A program made the position numbers and the translations under genes. The notes under the pieces were generated by a model. That model saw nothing but the letters and a program-made list of their open reading frames with translations. It did no database searches and was not told the origin of the DNA. Of a stretch of 64,000 bases of DNA, positions 50,454 through 59,453 are shown in pieces. Position 1 is the first letter of the stretch; the number at the start of each line of letters is the position of its first letter. The stretch is from Flavobacteriaceae bacterium (GTDB taxonomy: Bacteria; Bacteroidota; Bacteroidia; Flavobacteriales; Flavobacteriaceae): contig CANBWX010000004.1 in NCBI GenBank assembly GCA_947373225.1, forward strand, positions 1-64,000, read 5' to 3'.

Positions 50454-51608
50454 ATGACAAGTTTGTTGGTAATTATAGTTTTAGTTCTGTTAGCTATTGC
50501 ATTATGGCAGTTGACTAAGATATTCGATTTGACTCAAGTAGGTGAAAATAAAGACAATTCACAAATAGCGAATGATGGTGATAATAGCACTCAGGGTTAT
50601 TTGATGTTTGGTTTCTTAGCGTTCATTTATATATTCACTATTTATGGATTGTTTCAATGGGGACATTTGGTGCTGCATACTCCAGCTTCAAAACACGGAG
50701 GAGAAGTTGATAATTTAATGAATATTACTTGGGTTTTAATTTTTATAGTCCAAGCTATAACACAAGTTTTATTACATTATTTTGCTTTTAAATATAGAGG
50801 TAAAAAAGATCAAAAGGCATTATTTCTATCTGATAGTACAAAACTCGAATTAATTTGGAGTTCTATTCCAGCAATTGTTTTAACAATTTTAATCCTTTTC
50901 GGACTTTATGCTTGGACAAATATTATGTTTGTTGACAAAAGTGAAGATACCATTGTTATTGAATTATATGCACAACAATTCAAATGGACAGCTAGATATT
51001 CTGGAGCAGATAATGTTTTAGGAAAAGCGAATGTTCGTTTAATCGAAGGTGTCAATACGCTAGGAGTTGATTTATCAGATCCAAATGCTCAAGATGATTT
51101 TGTGGTAACAGAATTACATATTCCAAAAGGTAAAAAAATACATTTTAAATTTCGCTCCCAAGACGTTTTACACTCTGCTTATTTTCCTTATTTTAGAGCG
51201 CAAATGAATTGTGTTCCTGGTATGGTTACTGAGTTTGCTTTCGAGCCAATTTATACTACTTCGGAATACAGAGAGTTGCCTTATATGGTTGAAAAAGTGG
51301 CGAATATCAATGCAATTCGAGCTAAAAAAAGTATCGAACTTGTGGCTAAAGGAGAAACAGCTCTTGATCCTTATACTTTTGATTATTTATTGCTCTGCAA
51401 TAAAATATGTGGGACTTCTCATTACAATATGCAAATGAAAGTAGTTGTTGATACTCCTGAAGACTATAAAAAATGGTTATCTGGTAAAACTACTGTTGTA
51501 CAAGAGGTAAAAGTTGCAAATGCACCAAAACCAGTTGAAGGAGCCGTAGGTAAAGATTCTACAAAAGCAAAAGATACTGCAGCTATTGCTAAAATTGCAA
51601 TGAAATAA
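50454..51608 (+). CDS. coxB: Cytochrome c oxidase subunit II
   Basis: Subunit II accepts electrons from the cytochrome c side via the CuA centre. The CuA ligands are visible in DVLHSAYFP (His) and CNKICGTSHYNMQM (two Cys, His, Met). The usual C-S-E-x-C is C-N-K-I-C here; the ligands are retained. Membrane helices are at the N-terminus and about 75-165; an extra N-terminal helix at residues 1-20 is present. An Ala/Lys/Thr-rich tail of about 40 residues follows the CuA domain. There is no fused heme c. It is 384 aa. Confidence 0.95.
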   Translation: MTSLLVIIVLVLLAIALWQLTKIFDLTQVGENKDNSQIANDGDNSTQGYLMFGFLAFIYIFTIYGLFQWGHLVLHTPASKHGGEVDNLMNITWVLIFIVQAITQVLLHYFAFKYRGKKDQKALFLSDSTKLELIWSSIPAIVLTILILFGLYAWTNIMFVDKSEDTIVIELYAQQFKWTARYSGADNVLGKANVRLIEGVNTLGVDLSDPNAQDDFVVTELHIPKGKKIHFKFRSQDVLHSAYFPYFRAQMNCVPGMVTEFAFEPIYTTSEYRELPYMVEKVANINAIRAKKSIELVAKGETALDPYTFDYLLLCNKICGTSHYNMQMKVVVDTPEDYKKWLSGKTTVVQEVKVANAPKPVEGAVGKDSTKAKDTAAIAKIAMK

Positions 51609-51637
51609 TTATTAAGAAAAATTTAAAGTAAACAGAT

Positions 51638-53428
51638 ATGTCAGCAGAAGTTCACGAACACATTGGCGAACACGAACACCACCATAAAGAGACTTTCATT
51701 ACTAAATATATTTTTAGTATAGATCACAAAATGATTTCTAAACAATACTTGATCACAGGTATTATTATGGGAGTTGTAGGTGTAATGATGTCCATGCTTT
51801 TTAGAATGCAATTAGCTTGGCCAGAACAATCTTTCAAGATATTTAATGTATTATTAGGTGATAAATGGGCTCCTAATGGAGTAATGGCAAATGATATTTA
51901 TTTGGCATTGGTAACCATTCACGGAACCATAATGGTTTTCTTTGTTTTAACGGCAGGATTGAGTGGTACTTTTAGTAATTTATTGATACCACTTCAGATT
52001 GGTGCTAGAGATATGGCTTCAGGATTTATGAATATGATTTCCTATTGGCTATTCTTTTTGTCGGCGGTTATCATGTTGAGTTCTTTATTCGTTGAAGCTG
52101 GACCAGCAAATTCTGGTTGGACAATTTATCCGCCATTAAGTGCATTGCCACAAGCAATTTCAGGATCAGGAATGGGAATGACTTTATGGTTAGTTTCTAT
52201 GGCTATATTCATTGCTTCGTCTTTGATGGGTTCGTTAAATTATATTGTTACAGTAATAAATTTAAGAACTAAGGGAATGTCTATGACTAGACTTCCACTA
52301 ACCGTTTGGACATTTTTCGTGACAGCAATTATTGGTGTTATTTCGTTTCCTGTATTATTGTCAGCGGCTTTATTGTTGATTTTTGATAGAAGTTTTGGTA
52401 CTTCTTTCTTCTTGTCAGATATATATATTGCTGGTGAAGTATTGCATTATCAAGGTGGATCTCCAGTTTTATTCGAACATTTATTCTGGTTCTTAGGTCA
52501 CCCTGAAGTTTATATTGTAATCTTGCCTGCAATGGGAATTGTTTCTGAAGTTATGGCCACTAATTCACGTAAACCAATTTTTGGTTACAGAGCGATGATT
52601 ATGTCGGTTTTAGCAATCGCCTTTTTATCGACAATTGTTTGGGGTCACCACATGTTTGTTTCTGGAATGAATCCATTTTTAGGCTCTGTATTTACTTTTA
52701 CCACTTTGCTTATTGCAATTCCATCGGCTGTAAAAGCTTTCAACTGGATTACAACTTTATGGAAAGGAAATTTGCAATTTAATCCTGCAATGTTGTTCTC
52801 TATTGGAATGGTTTCTACCTTTATTACTGGAGGTTTAACGGGGATTATTCTTGGAGATAGTACATTAGACATCAATGTTCACGATACTTATTTTGTTATT
52901 GCTCACTTTCACTTGGTAATGGGTATTTCTGCCCTTTACGGAATGTTTGCTGGTGTTTATCACTGGTATCCAAGATTATTTGGAAGAATGCTTAACAAAA
53001 ACCTTGGTTATGTTCACTTTTGGGTGAGTGCGGTTTGTGCTTATGGTGTTTTCTTTCCAATGCACTTTATCGGATTAGCTGGTTTGCCAAGACGTTATTA
53101 TACCAATACTAACTTTCCATTATTCGATGATTTGCAAAATGTAAACGTTTTGATAACTGTTTTTGCTTTAATTGGTGGTGTTTTCCAATTAGTATTTTTA
53201 TACAATTTCTTCACTAGTATGTTCTACGGTAAGAAAGCAGTACAAAACCCTTGGAAATCTAATACTTTAGAATGGACTGCCCCAGTGGAACATATTCACG
53301 GAAACTGGCCAGGAGAATTACCTGAAGTTCACCGTTGGCCTTATGATTACAGTAACCCAGCTCACGAGGAGGATTTCGTTCCTCAAAACGTGCCAATGAA
53401 AGAAGGCGAAGAAGTTCTTCATCATTAA
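51638..53428 (+). CDS. coxA: Cytochrome c oxidase subunit I
   Basis: Subunit I contains heme a and the heme-CuB centre that reduces oxygen to water. The ligands are present: IHGTIMVFF (heme a), WFLGHPEVYIVILP (CuB His and the cross-linked Tyr), IVWGHHMF (CuB) and YFVIAHFHLVMG (heme ligands). The HPEVY tyrosine places it in the A-type oxidases. It is 596 aa with a His/Glu-rich start (EHIGEHEHHHKE). Subunits III and IV are not next to it in this window, and the operon ends with the terminator at 53448-53477. Confidence 0.96.
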   Translation: MSAEVHEHIGEHEHHHKETFITKYIFSIDHKMISKQYLITGIIMGVVGVMMSMLFRMQLAWPEQSFKIFNVLLGDKWAPNGVMANDIYLALVTIHGTIMVFFVLTAGLSGTFSNLLIPLQIGARDMASGFMNMISYWLFFLSAVIMLSSLFVEAGPANSGWTIYPPLSALPQAISGSGMGMTLWLVSMAIFIASSLMGSLNYIVTVINLRTKGMSMTRLPLTVWTFFVTAIIGVISFPVLLSAALLLIFDRSFGTSFFLSDIYIAGEVLHYQGGSPVLFEHLFWFLGHPEVYIVILPAMGIVSEVMATNSRKPIFGYRAMIMSVLAIAFLSTIVWGHHMFVSGMNPFLGSVFTFTTLLIAIPSAVKAFNWITTLWKGNLQFNPAMLFSIGMVSTFITGGLTGIILGDSTLDINVHDTYFVIAHFHLVMGISALYGMFAGVYHWYPRLFGRMLNKNLGYVHFWVSAVCAYGVFFPMHFIGLAGLPRRYYTNTNFPLFDDLQNVNVLITVFALIGGVFQLVFLYNFFTSMFYGKKAVQNPWKSNTLEWTAPVEHIHGNWPGELPEVHRWPYDYSNPAHEEDFVPQNVPMKEGEEVLHH

Positions 53429-53447
53429 TAGCTGTTTATAATATACT

Positions 53448-53477
53448 AAAATGCCTTTCCTTTCGAAAGGCATTTTT
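53448..53477 (+). terminator. Terminator after coxA
   Basis: AAAATGCCTTTC (53448-53459) pairs with GAAAGGCATTTT (53465-53476), followed by T. It ends the act-cox operon. The ruvB promoter follows directly. Confidence 0.88.
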
Positions 53478-53495
53478 ATTTGCTAGTAACTTTGT

Positions 53496-53503
53496 TATAT
53501 TTG
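53496..53503 (+). promoter_or_regulatory. -7 box directly before ruvB
   Basis: TATATTTG lies only 4 bases before the ruvB ATG at 53508. With a start a few bases after the box, the mRNA would begin at or near the ATG. A TTT at the expected -33 position is not a perfect TTTG. Confidence 0.55.
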
Positions 53504-53507
53504 TAAA

Positions 53508-54530
53508 ATGAACGAAAATTTAGACCCAACTACTAACGGATATAATCCGGAAGAACTTGATTTCGAAAAAAAATTGAGACCGCTTTCTTTTGATGATTTT
53601 GCGGGTCAAGATCAAATATTAGAAAATCTTAAGGTCTTTGTACAAGCGGCTAACCAAAGAAATGAAGCGCTTGATCACACCCTTTTTCACGGCCCTCCGG
53701 GATTAGGAAAAACTACTTTGGCTAATATTTTAGCCAATGAACTTCAAGTGGGTATCAAAATTACTTCTGGTCCTGTACTTGATAAACCGGGTGATTTAGC
53801 CGGATTGTTGACAAATCTTGAAGAAAGAGATGTTTTGTTTATAGATGAAATTCATCGTTTGAGTCCAATTGTCGAAGAATATTTATACTCGGCGATGGAG
53901 GATTTTAAGATTGATATAATGATTGAATCTGGACCCAATGCTAGAACTGTTCAAATCAATTTGAATCCGTTTACTTTGATTGGTGCCACAACACGTTCTG
54001 GTTTATTGACCGCTCCAATGAGAGCTCGTTTCGGAATTTCGTCACGACTACAATATTACACCGCCGAACTTTTGACCACTATTGTCGAACGAAGTGCAAT
54101 GATTTTGAAAATGCCCATTTCTATGGAAGCGGCTATCGAAATTGCGGGTAGGAGCAGAGGAACACCTCGTATTGCCAATGCTTTATTGCGCCGGGTTCGT
54201 GACTTTGCACAAATAAAAGGGAATGGAACTATCGATATTGAAATAGCACGCTATGCTCTAAAAGCATTGAATGTTGATGCGCATGGTTTAGACGAAATGG
54301 ACAATAAAATCCTAAATACCATCATCGATAAATTCAAAGGAGGGCCGGTTGGTTTATCCACTTTGGCGACAGCCGTATCCGAAAGTAGTGAAACTATTGA
54401 GGAAGTTTATGAGCCATTTCTTATTCAAGAAGGATTCATTATGAGAACGCCCCGCGGTCGTGAAGTAACCGAAAAAGCATACAAACATTTAGGTAAAGTA
54501 AAAGCCAATATTCAAGGAGGACTTTTTTAA
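53508..54530 (+). CDS. ruvB: Holliday junction branch migration helicase RuvB
   Basis: RuvB is the hexameric AAA+ motor that moves Holliday junctions with RuvA. Walker A ([14 protein letters not shown]), Walker B ([19 protein letters not shown]), sensor 1 ([20 protein letters not shown]) and the C-terminal winged helix ([16 protein letters not shown]) are complete. It is 340 aa. Its partner ruvA is 7.3 kb downstream rather than adjacent. Confidence 0.97.
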   Translation: MNENLDPTTNGYNPEELDFEKKLRPLSFDDFAGQDQILENLKVFVQAANQRNEALDHTLFHGPPGLGKTTLANILANELQVGIKITSGPVLDKPGDLAGLLTNLEERDVLFIDEIHRLSPIVEEYLYSAMEDFKIDIMIESGPNARTVQINLNPFTLIGATTRSGLLTAPMRARFGISSRLQYYTAELLTTIVERSAMILKMPISMEAAIEIAGRSRGTPRIANALLRRVRDFAQIKGNGTIDIEIARYALKALNVDAHGLDEMDNKILNTIIDKFKGGPVGLSTLATAVSESSETIEEVYEPFLIQEGFIMRTPRGREVTEKAYKHLGKVKANIQGGLF

Positions 54531-54629
54531 TGAAGTTTTTGTTATTTCGACAAAGGAAAAATAACATAACGAGGGCAATAAATGTGATTTCTCCTTTTTC
54601 GAAATAACCATTTAAGTAAATTTGGTCTG

Positions 54630-55586
54630 TTGAAAAATAACTTTGACGAAATAATTTCAATATTGATTAATACCAAAGGAATAAATACAAATTTCATAAA
54701 ATCCGAAGCCAAACGCCTCGGGTTTTTATCTTGCGGAATATCCAAAGCTGGTTTTTTGGAACAAGAAGCACCACGTTTAGAACATTGGTTAAAAAAACAA
54801 ATGAATGGTCAAATGTCTTATATGGAAAACAATTTTGACAAAAGATTAGACCCAACTTTATTAGTTGATGATGGCAAAAGCGTCATTTCACTTTTATTGA
54901 ATTATTACCCCTCTGAGTTTCAAAATCAAGAATCTTTTAAAATTTCGAAATACGCTTACGGACAAGATTATCATTTTGTTATTAAGGAAAAATTGAACGA
55001 ATTGTTAGCTTCTATCCAGTCGAATATTGGTGAAGTTTCGGGACGTGCATTTGTAGATTCAGCACCAGTTCTCGACAAAGCTTGGGCTGCCAAAAGTGGT
55101 TTGGGCTGGATTGGCAAAAACGGGAATTTGATTACTCAAAAAGTAGGGTCTTTTTATTTTATAGCCGAATTAATTATCGACTTAGAACTTGAATATGACA
55201 CTGCCACAACCAATCATTGCGGAACTTGTACCGCTTGTATTGATGCCTGTCCAACCGAAGCAATTGTAGCTCCTCATATTGTTGACGGCAGTAAATGTAT
55301 TTCCTATTTCACCATCGAACTGAAGGAAAATATTCCACAAGAACTGAAAGGAAAGTTCCAAGATTGGGCTTTTGGTTGCGATATTTGTCAAGATGTTTGC
55401 CCTTGGAATAAGTTCTCAAAATCCCATAATGAACCTCTTTTTAATCCCAATCCTGAAATGCTTTCGATGTCTAAAAAAGATTGGAAAGAAATCACCGAAG
55501 AAACGTTTAAAACTGTTTTTAAAAATTCCCCTTTAAAAAGAACTAAGTTTGAGGGCTTGAAAAGAAACATTGCTTTTTTAGATTGA
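54630..55586 (+). CDS. queG: Epoxyqueuosine reductase QueG
   Basis: QueG makes the last step of the queuosine tRNA modification, using cobalamin and two [4Fe-4S] clusters. The cluster motifs [16 protein letters not shown] and [11 protein letters not shown] are present, and the conserved AEAKRLGF-like start and GKNGNLITQ are as expected. The only usable start is TTG at 54630, giving 318 aa; an initiation near residue 12-15 cannot be excluded. It lies 99 bases after ruvB. Confidence 0.93.
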   Translation: MKNNFDEIISILINTKGINTNFIKSEAKRLGFLSCGISKAGFLEQEAPRLEHWLKKQMNGQMSYMENNFDKRLDPTLLVDDGKSVISLLLNYYPSEFQNQESFKISKYAYGQDYHFVIKEKLNELLASIQSNIGEVSGRAFVDSAPVLDKAWAAKSGLGWIGKNGNLITQKVGSFYFIAELIIDLELEYDTATTNHCGTCTACIDACPTEAIVAPHIVDGSKCISYFTIELKENIPQELKGKFQDWAFGCDICQDVCPWNKFSKSHNEPLFNPNPEMLSMSKKDWKEITEETFKTVFKNSPLKRTKFEGLKRNIAFLD

Positions 55587-55964
55587 ATAACTCAAAATTA
55601 GAAGCGTATTAGTATAGGATTTAGGGAAATATTAATTTTAAACGAACCCTAATGTAGTTGTAATTCTACGTTTAGTTATAAGATAAGCTATATGAAAAGA
55701 GCAATTTTTAAACATTAAATTTTTATATTTGCCAATTATTTATTCTGAAATTTTTATGTCAGAATAGGTGATAAGGTCAGTTAATTATTGACAAACTCAA
55801 TAAACGGTAAGTCATTGTAAAGAAGAAGGTTATAAAATTTTAGATTACAAACTATACTTTTATTATGAAAAAAAATACTGGATATACAAATAAGAAAACA
55901 CATTAAGTTAACGGTATTTTTAATCCATTTTCTTAGTATTTAGGGTTAATTTAATTTAAAGAAG
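55587..55964. other. 378-bp upstream region of the surface protein gene
   Basis: TATATTTG at 55724-55731 is the best -7 box, but it lies 234 bases before the start and lacks a clear TTTG partner. The 14-mer TGTAATTCTACGTT (55661-55674) is the complement of a 14-mer upstream of the Kelch gene. No small frame or strong hairpin is evident. Confidence 0.4.
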
Positions 55965-58466
55965 ATGAACAATTTTTCTGTTTTAAAGATAAAAGTTATT
56001 TTTTTGGTACTTACTATTTTTCTTCTATCAAATGGTATTAACGCTCAATATTACAAAAAGCATTATATAGCTCCAGCTAATTGGAATTATTTTACAAATG
56101 CAAATGAAATTGTTGTTTGTACCAATTCTGCTATAACTGCGACTATTACTGTTTCTAAAAGTGACGGAACATTTCTTACGACTTTAACGGCTACCCAAGG
56201 AACTCCTGCGGTGTATAGGTTTTTAGCAATTCCAAATACTTTGCCTGTTTGGAGCCAAAGTACAGTACTCAATGCTGCTGGATTAATAATTACAGCAGAT
56301 CAATTAATATCTGTAAATATTAGAAATGTAATGTCGGATAATTATACTAATGGAAATTGGGATGCTTATATTAAAGGGAATGCATCCTTATTTAGTTTTG
56401 GTGATGCTGGGATAGGGATTAATTTTAGAGTGGGTTATTATAGAAACACACCAGCTGCCGATTTAGGATATTCTATAATGGCAATCGAAGATGGGACTGT
56501 GGTGAGTGCAAACGGAACCTTATTAACAACACTTAATGCGGGTCAAAGTTATATCATTCCATCGTTGACTTATGGAATAGGAACATTAGTTACTGCATCA
56601 AAAGGCTCGGTAATGACGGTTTATAAGCATACTGATACTCCTGGAGGTTGTGGTGATGGGACTTATGATCAAATTCCTCCTGTTTCTGTTTTGGGTAATG
56701 ATTATATTATTTATCGTTCAACAGGTACACCTACTCCAGAACAGAATACTGTTGTGGCAACTGTTGCGAATACAGTTGTGACTAACTCAACATTTAATGC
56801 CACTACAGGGGCACTTATAGCGACAACGACAACAACTTTAGTAAATGCAGGTGATTATATAACTTATCCTAATGGTGATGGCTCTACCGCTTTTTCTGCT
56901 AATAGGGTAACTGCCACTCAGAATGTAGTGGTTTATGCAGGTCAGGCACAATCCTGTGAGGTAGATATATCAACTGTAACACCAATAAATTCGAGTTGTA
57001 GTGGTTCTAAACTTCAAGAAACGTATAAATTTAGAAATTACACCCTTTCAGATTTACCTTATTTTGGCTACGTTCTTTTAAAAGATCCAAGTGCTGTTGT
57101 TTTAATTAACGGTGTCAATATGGAAACTGTGGCGGGGCTAAGGAGACAATTGGGAACAACGGGTTGGTATTTGATAGATTTTACAAATGCACAAATTTCA
57201 AGCCCAACAGATATATTAATTACTAGTACAGTTAGTTTGACAGTTTCATTGGTACAACAAGGTGGTGGATTTTCTATGTCATCTATATTCTCAAGTTTTA
57301 TTATTCAACCCAATAGTCCTAGCATAACATATAGTGCGCTTGGAGCATGCCCTGCTAATTCTCAAGGAACATTAAAGGCAGTTACAGGTTATTCTAATTA
57401 TCAATGGTATTTTAATGATGTAGCTATAAGTGGTGCAAAATCAAGTACTTATATAGCTAAAAATACAGGCATATATACTTATAGCGCATTATTACCATGT
57501 GGAGATAGTGTTGCTTCGGTGGCTTATACAGTTACTACTGTGCCTTGCGTTGATTTGAAAATAACAAAAACGATAGATAATTTTACTCCTACTATTGGTA
57601 ATAATGCAACATTTACCATTACAGCTACAAATAATGGACCTAGCGATGATACAGGAGTAAATGTTACAGATATGTTACCAACAGGTTATACTCTAGTAAA
57701 AGCAACACCTTCTTCAGGATCTTGGAGTTCGCCAATTTGGACTATTGGAAATTTGGCAAGTGGAGCAAGTGCAACCTTAACAGTAGTGGCTACGGTTAAT
57801 GCAGTAGGTATTTATACCAATACAGCGACTGTTACTGGAGATATTCCAGATGCTGATCCTTCTAATAATAGTGCATCGGTTACACCAACTTGTATCGACC
57901 CTCCTGCGCCTATATTAGGAACAATAACCCAACCCACCTGTAAAACAGCACTAGCGAGTATCGCTCTAAGTGGTTTGCCTTCTACTGGCAGTTGGACGGT
58001 CTTGATTTCTCCTACAGTAGCTGGGGCAACGGGTACAATCGGCACAGGTACCACCACCACAATAGGAGCTTTACCCGCAGGTAGTTATACTTTTATGGTA
58101 ACTAATTCATTTAGTTGTACTTCGTCACCAACAACCAGTACAACAATTAATGCACAACCAGCAACTCCTGCAACTCCAATACTAGCAGCAACAATAATTA
58201 CTAATCCTTGTCCTGTTACTACAGCTAATTTGTTAGCAGCACATTTAGAAACAACACCTACTAATACTACTTTGGTTTGGTATACAACGCCAAATCCTAC
58301 GGGTTCAAGCATAGCTTATGCTACGCCAACAACTGCCACGGCAGGCACTTATTATGCTTTTTATCTAAACAATGTTAATGGTTGTTTGAGTTCAGCTTCA
58401 GCATCGTTAACTGTTACCATAACTGCTTGTTGTGCCGCAGGATATGTGTCGCCAATCTTGAGATAA
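55965..58466 (+). CDS. Large surface protein with DUF11-type repeat domain
   Basis: A signal peptide (about residues 1-27, ending in INAQ) is followed by an IgGFc-binding-like region (residues about 30-450, QSTVLNAAGLIITADQLISV, ETYKFRNYTLSDLPYFGYV), a short Ig-like domain (YQWYFNDVAISGAKSSTYIA) and a DUF11 domain (DLKITKTIDNFTPTIGNNAT, TNNGPSDDTGVNVTDMLPTG). Two more Ig/PKD-like segments follow. The protein stops at 833 aa with CCAAGYVSPILR. Relatives in this group usually continue into further repeats and a type IX secretion signal; none is present, so the protein may be truncated. Confidence 0.75.
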   Translation: MNNFSVLKIKVIFLVLTIFLLSNGINAQYYKKHYIAPANWNYFTNANEIVVCTNSAITATITVSKSDGTFLTTLTATQGTPAVYRFLAIPNTLPVWSQSTVLNAAGLIITADQLISVNIRNVMSDNYTNGNWDAYIKGNASLFSFGDAGIGINFRVGYYRNTPAADLGYSIMAIEDGTVVSANGTLLTTLNAGQSYIIPSLTYGIGTLVTASKGSVMTVYKHTDTPGGCGDGTYDQIPPVSVLGNDYIIYRSTGTPTPEQNTVVATVANTVVTNSTFNATTGALIATTTTTLVNAGDYITYPNGDGSTAFSANRVTATQNVVVYAGQAQSCEVDISTVTPINSSCSGSKLQETYKFRNYTLSDLPYFGYVLLKDPSAVVLINGVNMETVAGLRRQLGTTGWYLIDFTNAQISSPTDILITSTVSLTVSLVQQGGGFSMSSIFSSFIIQPNSPSITYSALGACPANSQGTLKAVTGYSNYQWYFNDVAISGAKSSTYIAKNTGIYTYSALLPCGDSVASVAYTVTTVPCVDLKITKTIDNFTPTIGNNATFTITATNNGPSDDTGVNVTDMLPTGYTLVKATPSSGSWSSPIWTIGNLASGASATLTVVATVNAVGIYTNTATVTGDIPDADPSNNSASVTPTCIDPPAPILGTITQPTCKTALASIALSGLPSTGSWTVLISPTVAGATGTIGTGTTTTIGALPAGSYTFMVTNSFSCTSSPTTSTTINAQPATPATPILAATIITNPCPVTTANLLAAHLETTPTNTTLVWYTTPNPTGSSIAYATPTTATAGTYYAFYLNNVNGCLSSASASLTVTITACCAAGYVSPILR

Positions 58467-58874
58467 TGTACTTTAGGGCTGTTTGAAAACACCAAATTAA
58501 TTTGTCATTATCCTTTCGTATTCAAACCTAGAAACGAAAGCAGATAAACAGGTTCAATGTTGGCTCAGTTCTCAAATAAAAAATATAAAAAACTTGGTAT
58601 TACTGGTAAATTGTTTTTTTATACAAAACCTAGTAGAACCAAAAAAATTAACACCTAAAAGTTTGTATTGCCTCAAGAAAATAATAAAATTACACGACTG
58701 TACTTAATTTGTACCAATTTTTTTGCCACTGATTTCACCGATTCACCCCCATTTTTTAAGACATCAATTTCGGAAAAGTATTTAGACACATTTTATATTA
58801 ATTAAATATTTAAAATAATGTATCGTTTATTTGATGCTTTTTCCTAATTTTATAGTCAACTTAATTCATTTTTT
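58467..58874. other. 408-bp non-coding region after the surface protein
   Basis: I see no open frame, no transposase motif and no perfect terminator. CTTTCGT/ACGAAAG can form a small hairpin around 58513-58540. The phrase GCCACTGATTTCACCGATTC (58727-58746) resembles short dispersed words seen between genes in flavobacteria. The sequence may be a decayed 3' part of the surface protein gene, but no sorting-domain remnant could be read in any frame by eye. Confidence 0.4.
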
Positions 58875-59300
58875 ATGACTGTAAATCAAATATTGAGCAC
58901 TAAAGGTAAAGAAGTATATTCAGTACTGTCAACAATAACAGTATATGAAGCCTTAGGAGTAATGAGCGAAAAAAATATAGGGGCTATTTTAATAATAGAA
59001 GACACAGAGTTAAAGGGTATTTTGTCTGAAAGAGATTATGCTCGAAAAATTGCTTTAAAAGCAAAGTCTTCTAAAAAAACATTTGTCTATGAAATCATGG
59101 AGAAAGAGGTCGTAACGGTAAAACCTTCAGATAGTTTAGATTATTGTATGGAATTAATGGATTCAAAACGAGTAAGACATTTGCCTGTTTCAGAAAATAA
59201 TACCGTTATAGGAATTATATCTATAAGCGATGTGGTAAAAGCGATAATCGAAATGCAAAAAGCTACAATTAAACATTTAGACTCTTATATATCACAATAA
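58875..59300 (+). CDS. CBS-domain pair protein
   Basis: The 141-aa protein is made of two CBS domains (VNQILSTKGKEVYSVLSTIT, KNIGAILIIEDTELKGILSERDYAR, then EIMEKEVVTVKPSD, RVRHLPVSENNTVIGIISISD). Stand-alone pairs sense adenine nucleotides or SAM and regulate partners or act as scavengers. No partner domain is attached. The C-terminal KHLDSYIS is common in this subgroup. It is followed by a terminator and then the malic enzyme gene, so it appears monocistronic. Confidence 0.92.
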   Translation: MTVNQILSTKGKEVYSVLSTITVYEALGVMSEKNIGAILIIEDTELKGILSERDYARKIALKAKSSKKTFVYEIMEKEVVTVKPSDSLDYCMELMDSKRVRHLPVSENNTVIGIISISDVVKAIIEMQKATIKHLDSYISQ

Positions 59301-59327
59301 AATTAAAATAATTAATTAAATAGAAAT

Positions 59328-59353
59328 AGCCACAATTTAATGTGGCTTTTTTT
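59328..59353 (+). terminator. Terminator after the CBS gene
   Basis: AGCCACA and TGTGGCT form a 7-bp stem with a 6-base loop, followed by six T. Confidence 0.85.
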
Positions 59354-59453
59354 ATACTAAAAATACGATAAAAATTATGTAAATGAAAAGGTTAAAAGCA
59401 TCCTTTTTAACCTAAGACTCATATCTTTGTACAACTGAATAAAATCTAAAATA

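Noticed and set aside
58467-58874. Insertion sequence remnant after the surface protein gene
   Set aside because: No transposase motif, no terminal inverted repeats and no target duplication could be found by eye.
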